64,000 nucleotides of DNA from Crambe crambe (taxonomy: Eukaryota > Porifera > Demospongiae > Poecilosclerida > Crambeidae). This document shows, piece after piece, positions 1 through 11,189 of the stretch (the stretch's first letter is position 1; every line of letters starts with the position of its first letter). The notes under the pieces were generated by a model. It was not told the DNA's origin and did no database searches. It worked only from the letters and a program-made list of their open reading frames with translations. The stretch covers positions 1,388,501 to 1,452,500 of the forward strand of contig OZ004598.1 of NCBI GenBank assembly GCA_963924555.1. The letters are read 5' to 3'. The position numbers and the translations under genes were made by a program.

Positions 1-176
1 CGACGATGCGCATGTGTGTGCGATGCGATATCGATAGCAGCTGAGAAAAAACCTTGAGCAGATAGTCCATGAGACGAAAGTATCATGCTTCATTACCGGG
101 ATCATGGCCGTTCCCTGTCTCTCATCTACAACGAAGCGTCTCGCCTTCCATAGCAGTCTAGGTTTTAGTCTGACGT
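1..176. other. Left edge, no gene seen
   Basis: This short stretch precedes the start of the duplicated segment. I see no convincing reading frame, splice pattern, RNA gene or repeat boundary in it. The short open frame beginning at 104 continues into duplicated DNA and shows no recognisable protein features. Confidence 0.4.
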
Positions 177-484
177 CGCAACCCCAGCTCTTCTTTTTGG
201 GGGACTATCTAGATTTCTCTGTAGTAGCCACAAATCACGAGAAGGTAGCCATCATGCATGTCACTTGGCCCCAGCAGCAGGTAATGATATAGCTATTATG
301 CGCATGCATTATTTTCCATGTGCTTGCTACGAAAATTAGACCTGCGGAAATTTTTTATCATAGGAACAGCTCCGGAAATCACAAAATTTTAAACCTCCGA
401 AAATTTATACGATTACGGTAATTTACAATTTCAATGAGTCATGACCTGAGAGTCAGCTCGCTCACTGCAATTATTGTTCTTATT

Positions 485-1270
485 ATTATCTCTCGAACCA
501 CTCAAGCTACAGCTATGATTTCTGGATAAATCCACTCAAAATTCTACCAACTACGATCTTTTCTACTTGTTGATCCTCGAAAGAGTCGATGAAAAAGGAG
601 ACACTACGGAGCACAGCACTCGACTAATTCAATTAGTGGAAGCCATCTTTTCTATAATACGCATGCGCATGAATTTCATATCCAATTATAATATTACTCA
701 GCTATCTCTCTAGCTAGCTCTACAATAGACTACTGTATCAACTCGGGGATTTAGATTCACCAATCCATCTACTGGTAGACTCTATTTCAGCATCTTTGAC
801 CTCCAAGCATAGCTCAACAACGACACAACACTTTGACTCGTTGATAATGATTGGGCTGCTATGCTATTGGAGAACTACGTATTCTCCTTCATCTGTCCCT
901 GCATACACATAGAAGAATGGACTCTATACATAGCTAAAACCATAAAAGAGAGGATAAAAGACCAGGAACAAGTAAGGGAAAAAGCATTTCGTGAAATGAA
1001 AAAAGATGTAGGGATGACCACTGCTCAAAAAAGTAAGGAAACAAGAAGGAGATCAATCTTTGTTCTGTATATCCAGCCAACAATCCCTACATATACATCG
1101 GGTAGCTTCAGATTATAGTGTAGTAATGTACGTATATGCAGGGATTGTTGGCTGGATATACAGAACAAAGATTGATCCCATTTCCATCCTTCTTGTTTCC
1201 TTACTTTATTGAACAGTGGTCATCCCTACATCTTTTTTTCATTTCAGGAAATGATTTTTCCCTTATGTTA
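485..1270 (+). mobile_element. Inverted-repeat (MITE-like) element, unit 1 copy, 5'-truncated
   Basis: This belongs to a family with four copies in the window (also 24750-25595, 38925-39725, and 53510-54425 reversed). Full copies begin near ATGTAGGGATGA and end with its complement, TCATCCCTACAT. The right part is a foldback: 968-1097 pairs with about 1131-1268, including an arm reading GTTCTGTATATCCAGCC and its complement. This copy lacks the left end seen in the 24750 copy. There is no coding capacity of its own, so it is probably a non-autonomous DNA element. Confidence 0.65.
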
Positions 1271-1289
1271 GTCTTTTTATCGATATCCC

Positions 1290-1651
1290 TGGATCAACTG
1301 GATCATTCTATTCCGGAAAGGTGTTTGTTGGACTCATTTCAGCCATCCTCCCCAATTCGACATGTAACTGAGCTGGAAGGTATATTAGTCAGTTCTTCTA
1401 CTGCCAGTCCAATACTGTTGCTCTATACTGATGGCGGACCAGACCATAGGCTTACTTAAGTGTCTGTCCAAATTTCTTTAATCTGTGTATTCCTTTCACT
1501 AGACCTTATTTTCCTGTGTGCTGTTTGTACACCACCTTATCACAGCTGGAAGAATCCAGCAGAACGTATCATGTCCATACTTGATCTTGGTCTCCAATCA
1601 GTGGGTGTGATGAGACAGGAAACAAAGTCATTTGAAGGTGTCATGGAATAA
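1290..1651 (+). pseudogene. Transposase-like fragment (TDGGPDHR family), truncated copy
   Basis: The plus strand encodes a peptide with TDGGPDHRLT and HSWKNPAERIMS, matching the better-preserved copy at 39700-40999. I recall this protein family as repeated in sponge and cnidarian genomes. The D and E residues in those two motifs resemble a DDE-type nuclease core, but that assignment is inference. The frame is interrupted just after the TDGGPDHRLT motif and stops where about 990 bp has been lost relative to the 39.7-kb copy, so it is a remnant. Confidence 0.55.
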
Positions 1652-1664
1652 TTTAGCAGCTATA

Positions 1665-1816
1665 CAGATTACAGTGATCTTGTGACATGAAATCCAGAAC
1701 AGCAAAACCAAAATTTACATAGTCTCCTTTCAAATGGCTTTGGAGTTGGGCTACTTGAAAGGAGGCTATGTAAATTTTTGGTTTTGCTGTTCTGGAAAGA
1801 TAACTGCAATCTGCTG
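1665..1816. repeat. Near-perfect hairpin with roughly 60-bp arms (copy 1)
   Basis: The arms at about 1665-1730 and 1757-1816 are reverse complements apart from an unpaired dozen bases and a few mismatches, around a 25-base loop. The matching hairpin is at 41108-41262. The open frame across it is an artefact of the palindrome. It could be a tiny foldback transposon or a structured RNA locus; nothing here decides between them. Confidence 0.7.
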
Positions 1817-2984
1817 TACAGCCACACATCAAATAAATGCACCAAAAACAGGAAATTGACAGGATGAGAATCAAGTAATTGAATTTATAAGGCCTTACTG
1901 TTATAAACTATAACTTTGTACATTCCATTGGACATTCTTATTTTTGCAGTTATCAGTGTCTTAGCACTCTCTAGGTAGGGATGGCAGGTCAAAGGTCATA
2001 AGACTGTATGTACTTTAATTTACAACAGGTTTCAAAAACAACAGAGAGTCAATACATCTTCATAGTAGAGAAAGTTCAGAGAATTCGAAATGTCACATAA
2101 GAGGGAAAACGATTCATTTTGTTCATAATGAATTATTTAAGATCAGCGTACTGACTTACTGGACTAATTGTCACATTTGCCATCTGTTAAAGCATTATCT
2201 AGAGGCTGATCACTAACTAGTCATCTTGAAGTCATGTGACACAATTACATCATGACAATTAATAATTAAGAGCATGTGTTAAAGATGGCACGTGCTAATA
2301 ATGTTTTTGAACAGCAAATTAAAAAAATTCTTCTAAATAAACCAAGTTATGTAGGACTGACTTACAATCTAGCTGGGTTGTATTATGGTATTGCAGCCTC
2401 ATATGTCCTACATTTATATCCACTGTCCATACAGAACTTTTCAACTACAGAAGAAATTTTTGTGCTTACAATATATATGCATCATCATGCAGCATGTATC
2501 ACATGACCCTATAGTCTGTGTACTACCCAAGCAGCTGGATAAAAATGCAATATGGTATGGTATGAGACCTCTTTATGAATACCGATTCAATAGTAACTTC
2601 CACTATCATAATACATAATGCCAACCAGATCAGAGAGTCCCTCGACACTATCATACCTTTAAAGATGTTTCAAGATGCTTCGTTTGTCGTCTTGATCTCG
2701 GTCTTGATTATAGCACATGGCATTAAAGCTGGCCCGGGCCCGGCGCCCTTTGTCTTCTGGCTTAGACGACCCTTTACCGACAGGGTTTCATTCGAGCAAA
2801 AAAAAGTTTTATTAAACAGAAATACAGACATGTAGCTAGAGGTTTTAAAAAAGCAAATGAATACAATGGACTCTGGTAATGATAGTCAGTGGATGTGTTG
2901 ACAAAAGTTCCTCTTGAAGTGAGCAATAGAGTGATAGTGATCATGACAAAGACAATCATTATTGGAATGATTACACCCTCCACT
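1817..2984. other. Duplicated non-coding stretch, no gene recognised
   Basis: This block matches about 41263-42410 closely. Several short open frames exist on both strands, but none keeps a recognisable motif, and the frames differ between the two copies. A GC-rich patch near 2730-2750 is expanded relative to the partner copy. I see no supported gene. Confidence 0.4.
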
Positions 2985-3529
2985 GGTCATCACTCCACTG
3001 TAATGTTCTCTGCCACCTCTAGACATGGTAGCTAGGTTCCAGTTTCTTGCATTCACCACTCCAGAAGAAACTTGGTTCTGAGTGTCTATAGGGATGGATC
3101 ACATACCAATTAACAATGTCATCAAACTGTTGAAAATGTACAATACAACCTCACCTTTTAGAGTCTTGCTGGGCTCTGTCCTGTCTCTTTAGGATTTGCC
3201 AATTCAACCATTCATTGCCTGCATGATAAATAGAAATTCCAAAAAAGAATGGTGTGATCAAACCTTTGGACTTCTAAAAAGAACATATTCACATACATAC
3301 CTTGACTTTTGGTGGTAGCAATTCTGGAGCATAATCTTGACAGGCACTCGACACAGATTGGGAACATGACCTCCACCATCATCATCACTGATATCAGACT
3401 TGACAAAACCATGATGATGATAAGTAGTGGGGTGCTCCAAGAAGAACTTCACCAGGTCATAGGGTGAGGGAGGATGTAAGGACTGAATCAATTAATAATA
3501 AATCAATAAATCAATGTAGGAATCAGTGC

Positions 3530-5165
3530 TCATAATTATTGGAATGATGTTATGTTTACACAACAGGAGACCGACAGTCCTAGACTCCATTACCAACCTC
3601 ACACACAACCTCAAACATCCTGTTGACGTGAACAATTCATTTCCTGATCCAAAAACATTTTTCCTACTCACCATAACTTCATGGAAAAGTTAGCTTTTGG
3701 CTCCCTCACTTCGGCCCTTGGAACCCTGCCATAGTTCCACTTCATCCATACAGAGAGAAGAACCAAAGGAGGTTCCATTCCACAATTAAAGAGTTGAGAA
3801 GAACATTACGCACTTCTTGTCTACATAGTAACAATATTTCTGAAAAAAAAATTACCATGGGAGACTGTCTAGTTAGTAATTTAGTTTACAAGACAAGGCT
3901 GACTCTTACCCCTCCAGCTATCCCAGGGGGGCAGTTGGAAGGGGCCAGCTACGAACATTTAGATGAGATCACAGGATATGCTCAGATGAAACTGTGATCA
4001 GAAGGAACATCAGAGTGTGTTCAAGGTCACCCACAAATAACTGTCCCTCTGCACAAGAGTAAGATAGGTCAATTATGCACACACCAAATTTAAAGGTCAA
4101 AGGAGATGAGATGTCCGTGGGTTATTTACTGTTTACTGTCCATTGCAGGTTGGTTGTCAGGAAGGTTAGGGGAATAGGTGGATACCTATCCTTACGGGAC
4201 AACCATCCTGAAATCTACAGTATACAGCTGGAGACTGATAGTCCTCATCTCTTAACCAATGTACTTCACCACAACCAATATGACCACCTCAGACATCCTG
4301 TAGAGAAAAGTATTCTTCAATACGTTTTCTCTACTCACAACTTCAGGTAAGTCACCTTTTTCCATCATGACTCTCTCACTATCTGCCATTGGAAGAACCT
4401 GCCACATTGCACTGTGTAGTTCCCTCCACCAGTCACAGCTGCATCTCCAGAGAATTGGATGCATAACTGGAAGAAGAAAAACATAATGTGTGACACACTT
4501 TCAGGTTTCTACTTTACATCATCAGATATGACATTATTTGGTCCATTTATTTCCTCAAGCACTTCCTATACACTTGACCTGCCAGAACAAAATCCTATAT
4601 AAAGGTCACTGGATATCAGGAGACAACCCTTATCTCCATGTCTAACTATGTAATTCACCATAAGACCATAACTCAATCACCAGATCAACCTCAGACATCC
4701 TGTTCAGACTCAACTTCCCATGATCTTCAACACACTATTAGTTCTCCTACTCACCATAATTTGAGGTAGACTTGCAGAATGTGATAGTGAGGTTGCTCAT
4801 GGAAGTTCTCCTTTGTATGTGTAGTAACTGACCTAATGCTGTACAGTTGATAAGGTCACTATTAATAGAATGATTGTTTCCTGTCCACCGCCCGCTATTG
4901 AAAATGTCACTGCATCAAAAAATACTATTACTGCCATTGCTCATGCGTGCAGTAGAGTGTGCACATTTGGCTTCACAAACAGCTCTTTTTGGGAAAACCC
5001 GTGGTGAATGATGAAGACAGGTCCTTTGAGACAAATAACGAAGCAATAATAATAATCTCCCGCCCGCAGCACTTGTGGATGTCTTCTTGGACAGGAAACT
5101 GGGATTCTATAAATAGTGGCCTAAGTGGTACACATTGCTGGCAGTTCTGGAGTTATATTAGCTAA
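3530..5165. repeat. Diverged tandem modules between TRAPPC8 exons
   Basis: This stretch is built from modules recurring across the window, for example a segment with CCTCAGACATCCTGT followed by CTACTCACCATAA, seen near 3600, 4290, 4690, 7110, 8430, 30370, 32450, 43120, 43690, 43940, 45950 and 62690. Another module contains CAAGGTCACCCACAAATAAC (4024, 7900, 33240, 43520, 46740). Some edges look like splice sites, so they may be old exon-intron units. One minus-strand module at 4425-4470 derives from the TRAPPC8 exon with the QSYDLAFQ peptide in better copies. I cannot assign a working gene. Confidence 0.5.
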
Positions 5166-5339
5166 TTCCCAGCTACCATGTGTGGGTGGGGGTTAAGAGC
5201 ACCCTTAAAACAGCTGTTTCAAACATTGGATTAGCTGCATCATGTCATGGTTGAAGACTTACTTAGTCCAGAAAAAGAGCTAGTGCCAGCAAAAAGGAGA
5301 AGTGCATGCGCCTCCCCCAGACACACTCACTCAGTCAAG

Positions 5340-5620
5340 ATAACGTACTTTAGCTCCGTGATCAGATGGTTGGGTCACTCGTAGAGCTAGTCTGGTACCT
5401 AAGAAGCTATCACGGATACACGAGCTTTCCTCATCTCAGCTATTAGTACCTCATCTCAGTCTCAGGAAATAATGCACACCACCATGCGCAGTACCAGCCA
5501 GCCCCACCCTTCTAACTCAATACGCATGCGTAAAAGGGACGATTGCAAATACAGAACAAATTGTGCTCGTTAATAGTTATGAGGTGCATTCTAGTCCTGA
5601 TAGTCTGACATCATCCTCAT
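5340..5620. promoter_or_regulatory. Candidate promoter block with palindromic TACGCATGCGTA (unit 1)
   Basis: A perfect 12-bp palindrome at 5521-5532 sits beside CAGCCCCACCC and a TGCGCAGTACC motif. The block recurs at 26290-26480, 30710-31040 and 44250-44540. The core resembles the NRF-1 consensus, which is common in housekeeping and bidirectional promoters, while CCCCACCC resembles an SP/KLF box. It could be the original TRAPPC8 promoter; that is inference from position and conservation. Confidence 0.35.
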
Positions 5621-5660
5621 CCTGGGATTTCAATCAACTGACAGGATCCAGTACATGGTA

Positions 5661-5786
5661 GCGATTCCAGGAATGGGAATCAGAATCATCCAGTATGGGT
5701 TGCAGCAGTGATTCCAGGAATGGGAATCAGAATCATCCAGTATGGGTTGCAGCAGTGATTCCAGGAATGGGAATCAGAATCATCCA
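5661..5786. repeat. 47-bp minisatellite, three units
   Basis: The unit beginning GATTCCAGGAATGGGAATC repeats at 5661, 5708 and 5755, the last one partial. The equivalent place in other units has one copy (about 31056-31085) and two copies (about 44569-44642), so copy number changed after duplication. Confidence 0.85.
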
Positions 5787-5839
5787 TGAACCAGCTCTCC
5801 ACTGAAACTCCTACATAAACACATGACATATCCTCATCA

Positions 5840-6540
5840 TTGAAATAATGCGCAAAGAAGTGTTCTCTCCTGACCCTATGAACATGTATGGGGTAGCTAT
5901 AACTGACACTGCCACCACTTGCATCAGAGAACCTAGTGCAATCATAAATGAATGCTACAATATAATTGCCATATATAGGAGGATGAAGAGGTCAAAGTGC
6001 AAAGGTATCCACCCACAGGTATTGTGATGCAATGTACCACATGATGTAATACATCAATGCTATACCCACAACTACATGTTTGTTTATCAACAGTGAGAGG
6101 AGGGCTGAGAACCTAGACCCCATTGAGCACTATAAACACAAGTGGTCACCACATAGTTTATCAACAAAAAAATTAAATTATGATGCTACACACCCTTTTT
6201 CAGATAACAGCTCTAATGAAATCTTCATAGAGAAAGCTCTTTATCTTGATGTTTTGTACAACATCCATGACCCTTTCTCTTGACGCTTTGTACGACCTGC
6301 TTATGACCGAGTGGTTTTGTAGGACCTACACTGAGAGGAAACTTCGTTTTGAAACTGGTGCCAAATTTTGGTGACGGTTATGGAATTATCAAAGTTATAA
6401 TTACCACCCTCTGTTGCCTTCACTCAACCAACACTCACCACATACACACTGCACCACATTGATTGGGTAAAGGGTACACATACCATAGAGGAACATATCA
6501 GCACATGTAGTCATTCAGGTAAGACACCATTACCAGGTTT
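5840..6540 (+). pseudogene. Unrecognised plus-strand exon-like sequence (unit 1)
   Basis: Several segments read as plausible plus-strand coding sequence: one with AITDTATTCIREP near 5895, one with SERRAENLDPIEHYKHKW at 6089, and one beginning GNFVLKLVPNFGDGYGIIK near 6335 that ends at a GTAAGAC splice-donor-like site near 6513. The same segments recur at 31110-31800 and 44690-45314, and related ones at 28985-29610 and 61748-62390. In this copy the last frame is shifted relative to the other two. I do not recognise the protein. Confidence 0.3.
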
Positions 6541-7382
6541 ATTGAAATAAGGGAGGGAGGTTGAGGGACCACAGTCCTTCCTTGACACACATGCACACTC
6601 TATGTACCTGTTCATTTGAATGAGTGACCTCGTCAGGTTGATATTATTTCTCGAGGGCATGGATTTGGAAACTAGTTGAAACTTTATCCTCTAAAAAAGT
6701 TCATTTCAGATTCTTGTAGAGTTGGAGGCTGTGGAATTAAGTGCAGAAGACATGATTACATAATAGACTTGATTATTAATGAATTGCCCCATGCTTTACA
6801 AATGGGAGTATTTGAGGATAACTATGCTCTCAGTCATTCAAAATGATAGCTATTGGTCCAGCAGCTTTGACTGAGGTGATGTGTACAGCCTCAAGGTAAA
6901 GGAGGTTAGGAATGAGGGAGGACTACAGACACATGGACTCTACCTCTCTGAGTGCAGACATGGATTGGGGCAGGGGAACAGTGATGGTGTGGTGATCATA
7001 AGAGAAGGTGTGATCCAGTAGGAACCAAGGTCATTGGAATGATGTTATGTTTACACAACAGGAGATTGACAGTCCTTATCTCTCAAGACTCAATTACCAA
7101 CCTCACACACAACCTCAAACATCCTGTTGACATGTTCCTGAACTACAAACACACTACTAGTTTTCCTACTCACCATAACTTGAGGGGAAAGTCAGTACTT
7201 GGCTCCCTCACTTCTACAAAGATAGACCCTTTGAACCCTGTCATAGTTCCACTTCATCCATACAGAGAGAAGAACCAAAGGAGGTTCAATTCCATCCCAC
7301 AATTAAAGAATTCTAATGGACAGGAAAAATGTCATTGCACACCTTCAACACTTCCTGTCTACATTACTAGTTTTTTGGCCCA

Positions 7383-7690
7383 TTAAAACAGACGTCGGAC
7401 CTATGAAATCACCCATGAAAATTTTTTCATTGAGAAAAACACTGCTAAGAAAACCATGTGAAATTTTTTCTCATATGAAAATAGCATGGCCATTTAGGCT
7501 CATATGAAATTAGGTGGCCATGAAAAGAACATGAAAATGACATGGTAATTCATTGCCTTTTCATTCCTTTTTTACATACACCCGTGCTATGAAATATTGA
7601 CGTTTCATGGGGTACAACATATGAAAAGTAAAGCAAAAAATCTTAGATTTTCATGAGTTCTCATGAGTTCCAAACTAGTAGTGAATAGTT
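7383..7690. repeat. ATGAAA/TTTCAT-dense repeat, copy 1
   Basis: About 300 bp contains roughly a dozen ATGAAA or TTTCAT hexamers. It is present also at 32712-33040 and 46222-46545, but absent from the otherwise similar modules near 3840 and 43340. That presence/absence pattern suggests an insertion. No coding frame or clear terminal repeat is seen. Confidence 0.5.
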
Positions 7691-7774
7691 CCACCATGGG
7701 AGACTGTCTTAGTTAGTAATTTAGTGTACAAGAGAAGGATGGCTCTTACCCCTTCACTCTGTTCCGGCTATCCG

Positions 7775-7796
7775 GGGGGGGGGGGGGGGGGGGGAG
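7775..7796. repeat. Long poly-G tract
   Basis: An uninterrupted run of about twenty G lies in a module whose other copies carry much shorter G runs (3920, 43415, 46620) or a similarly long one (33122-33140). It is a slippage-prone homopolymer with quadruplex potential. Confidence 0.8.
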
Positions 7797-9661
7797 GAGC
7801 CAGCTATGAAGAGAGGTAAGTGTGGCATTTAGATGAGATCACAGGATATACTCAGATGGAACTGTGATCAGAAGGAACATCAGAGTGTGTTCAAGGTCAC
7901 CCACAAATAACTGTCCCTCTGCACAAGAGTAAGATAGGTCAATTATGCACACACCAAATTTAAAGGTCAAAGGAGATGAGATGTCAGTGGGTTATTTACT
8001 GTTTATGTAGTTGGAGACTGATAGTCTTGACCACTGTCTGCCAAATGTAAGATATGAAAACCTCAGACATCATGTAGTTCTTCATGCATTGGCTGACTGG
8101 AAGTCCTTCTTGACTTGGTGATAGCTCTGAAAGGCAAGGTCATAGCTCTGCAGCAGGAAAGCAATGTCTGCTAGAGAATTAGATGCATAACTGGAAGAAG
8201 AAAAACATAATGTGTGACACACTTTCAATGATTGCAGGTTTCTACTTACTTTACATCATCAGATATGACATTATTTGGTCCATTTATTTCCTCAAGCACT
8301 TCCTATACACTTGACCTGCCAGAACAAAATCCTATATAAAGGTCATTGGATATGAGGAGACAACCCTTATCTCCATGTCTAACTATGTAATTCACCATAA
8401 GACCATAACTCAATCACCAGATCAACCTCAGACATCCTGTTTCAGACTCAACTTCCCATGATCTTCAACACACTATTAGTTCTCCTACTCACCATAATTT
8501 GAGGTAGACTCGCGGACTGTCAGCTCCTCCCAAAGATAGGTCCTTGGAACCTTGCCATAGTTCCACCTCATCCATACAGAGAGAGAACTTCCATCTCAGC
8601 AAAGGAGGTGCTATTCCATAATTAAAGAGTTGTAATAGACAGGAAAGGCATTGTATAGTTACATTACACATCCCCAAGTCTCCATAGTAACAATGCATCT
8701 AAATAGTATGGATATCTTGCACAGACCTCTTTCTTTCATCTTGTGTGGTAGTGCTACATGAAGTTGGGAGTTGACTGTGAGTTGCTGTGGCTCATAATTG
8801 CAGGGACTCCCTCACAAGGATACAAAGACTGCAATAAGGAAGGTAAAAGTAAGATGAATCTCTGTCAATATGAATTCAGACACTCAGTAAATGTTCTGAT
8901 TAGAGAGGTGTCCCTATTCAAGGGTGAACACGAACCAACCATGATGAGGACTTCCACTGTATCAAATGCTCTGCTAAACTAGATCACACATCAATCGAGT
9001 TTACTGAAATGAGGGTGGGCTCATAATAGAACACAATGTTCCATGATTTCTCTCCAACTCCTGCATGATTAATGAAGGGAAAGCCCCTTGTATGACGAGA
9101 CTGACTGTGATCCCTTTACCAGATTCCAGAGGAGAATTAAAGAAGGGTGGGAGATGATGGAGTGCTGAGGACACCTAAAATGTATGCACAACCTCATGAA
9201 TGTACCTTTCTAGACCTTTACTCTTGAAAGTTAAAATAGCTGACCTCCAATTATACTGTATTGCCATCAGTCCAGGAGGAGCTGTCACCCGAGGGAAGAA
9301 GTTAGCCTGAGACTGTTTAAGGCCATCTGTCCTACTGTGAATAAATCCACACCAACATGTATCACCTCTCCAGTGAGCATGGAGCTAGGAAGGCCTGAAA
9401 TAGCTGCCTGCATGCATGCAAGGAGAGAGAAAGAATCACCTATTTTGTAGAAGTGGAGGGGCAGGAGGCTTAATTGCTATATGGATTAATTTAAAACTTA
9501 CAATAATTTTAGGCATGGGAGCAGTGACCCTCCAGTGGAGTCTGCATGTGGTCCTTCCTATATGTCTTGTAGTGATTGAGTCGTGGTCCCCTCACTTCAA
9601 GTACGACTTTCCTCTGGACCCCTTCAGAGAGGAGCTTGATGGACCTAGAGTGAAAAAGCAC

Positions 9662-9815
9662 TCAGTACAGTGAAATGGACCACAAAAAAAAAAGAGGTGG
9701 TCTCTTTCCAGAGGTCAAAATCAATGGTACAAGCACTATTGGGACATAACCAAGTGGTCTTTAAACAGAGGTGGTCTTTGAATAGGGTGGTCTCATATTA
9801 CAGGTTTCACTGTAC
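9662..9815. mobile_element. Small MITE-like insertion
   Basis: The segment begins GTACAGTGAAATGG and ends GGTTTCACTGTAC, forming imperfect terminal inverted repeats. Inside are several copies of a GGTGGTCTTT motif. It is absent at the same point in unit 4 (about 58620-58670) and only partly present in unit 2 (about 47870-47930). It has no coding capacity. Confidence 0.5.
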
Positions 9816-9989
9816 CTAGCTTTTCTATTCATTCCACACGTAAAGGACATCTCTGAGAGCGAATGAGAGCTTGCCTTAGAGCCTGAGAGGTCTCTGAAGT
9901 TTAGTGAGAGAGTATGGAAGTTTTGCTTGGAGCTTGAGGGATTTGATGGAGAGTTGGAGCCACTTGATTCAATCCTTTGACCACAAGTT

Positions 9990-10494
9990 CCCCTTCCTTC
10001 AAGGGAGTGATGTGGAGAGTAACCTACAGTACAAAACAAAGTGAAAATCTACTACTAGCCACTGTGGAGGTACTTGCAACAGCTAGTGTGTCCATCATCT
10101 CCACTTACCATCTTTTCTTCCTCTCTTGACCACTTCACACACAGCAGCTGCACTAGTGGGTGGTGGAGAGCTGGGGATGGGGGTAATGAGGGAGTGATGA
10201 TGACCACATAAGGGATGTTATTTAAGAACTGGATTCAACTCAACTGCCCAATTCAACTGCCCAATTCAACTGCCCAATTCAACTGCCCAATTCAACTTCC
10301 TTCAAGGGAGTGATGTGGAGAGTAACCTACAGTACAAAACAAAGTGAAAATCAACTACTAGCCACTGTGGAGGTACTTGCAACAGCTAGTGTGTCCATCA
10401 TCTCCACTTACCATCTTTTCTTCCTCTCTTGACCACTTCACACACAGCAGCTGCACTAGTGGGTGGTGGAGAGCTGGGGATGGGGGTAATGAGG
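9990..10494. repeat. 303-bp tandem duplication with 13-bp minisatellite between
   Basis: The sequence 9990-10192 recurs at 10293-10494 at a constant offset of 303 bp. It contains a piece of the TRAPPC8 exon that corresponds to 58898-59088. Between the copies, at about 10240-10290, a CAACTGCCCAATT unit repeats four times. The right copy joins an LRR fragment. Confidence 0.8.
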
Positions 10495-10965
10495 GACACA
10501 ATAGAGTTAGATATGACATTCAGTGTGCGCAGGTTCGTACAGTGTTTTAGACCTTCAGCAAGAGCCTTGGTACCACCAGTACCAAAATCCAATACTGGGG
10601 AGGCATAAACTAGTATAATGTTCAAAGCTCTGAAAGGACTTCAATTTCATCACTGGCAATAGTGACATTAAGAAAGCGAGGAAGAAAAACTGAAAAAGGA
10701 AATGCACCTAACAACTCCTGAATACAATTTAGATTTTCGAAATTGGATAATTCAAGTTTTTTAAGATTTGTCAGGTGTATACCACTAGTGATAGCCTTCA
10801 CTTTTTGGGGTTCTAATGAAGTGTCAGAAATATCCAATGTTATTAGGGAAGTCAATTCCTTCAATAATGCATTGATAACTTTCAGCTCTCTTATTGTGCA
10901 GTTCCCTCCGTGAAAACAAAAGGTTGTGATTGACAACACTTTATCACCTGCTTCTTTCAGGAATA
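10495..10965 (-). pseudogene. NLR remnant: pre-LRR segment plus one LRR
   Basis: Read on the minus strand, 10939-10622 encodes a peptide with FHGGNCTIRELKVINALL and LDISDTSLEPQKVKAITSG, clearly related to the region just before the LRRs of NLR-A and NLR-B. It is followed by one 28-residue LRR (KALAEGLKHCTNLRTLN) that runs directly into TRAPPC8-derived sequence at about 10500. The NACHT domain, N-terminus and most LRRs are missing. It has its own sequence divergence, so it is a scrap of a different NLR copy. Confidence 0.8.
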
Positions 10966-11189
10966 TAACTCAATCACCAGATCAACCTCAGACATCCTGT
11001 TCAGACTCAACTTCCCATGATCTTCAACACACTATTAGTTCTCCTACTCACCATAATTTGAGGTAAACTTGCAGACTGTCAGCTCCTCCCAAAGATAGGT
11101 CCTTGTCACTTGTCATTCTGTTGTGTTGTATTCTAATAGTATGCATGTCTTGTACATGCATACTATTCTTTCATCTTGTGTGGTAGTTA

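Larger units (their letters stand above)
2985..10040 (-). pseudogene. TRAPPC8: TRAPPC8-derived pseudogene, unit 1
   Basis: Pieces of TRAPPC8 exons lie here in the same order as in unit 4, but shortened and separated by extra repeat DNA. The C-terminal exon is at 2985-3090, the exon with the PYDLVKFFLEHPTTYHHHG peptide at about 3300-3490, the LREVESMCL exon at 6924-7025, and the exon around 57590-57720 of unit 4 has its partner at about 8700-8850. Further pieces lie at 9000-9420, 9480-9660 and 9830-10040. Compared with 56253-56463 the last exon has lost internal segments, and most exons have deletions that break frame. Two blocks of repeat DNA (about 3490-6920 and 7030-8700) separate the exons. 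It is not expected to make protein. Confidence 0.75.
177..10500. repeat. Segmental duplication, unit 1 (partner of 38620-48170)
   Basis: From about 177 the sequence matches the segment from about 38620 base for base over long runs, and the match continues in the same order to about 10.2 kb / 48.1 kb with many insertions and deletions. Both copies carry, in order, an inverted-repeat element, a transposase-like fragment, a short hairpin, decayed TRAPPC8 exons and an NLR in minus orientation just beyond. This copy lacks about 990 bp present at 40125-41113. The other copy lacks about 700 bp corresponding to 8410-9110. The matching order argues for duplication of the whole block rather than scattered repeats. 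Confidence 0.85.

Noticed and set aside
1653-1874. Minus-strand 73-codon frame duplicated at 41036-41320
   Set aside because: The frame is produced by the hairpin palindrome and its flank; no protein features.
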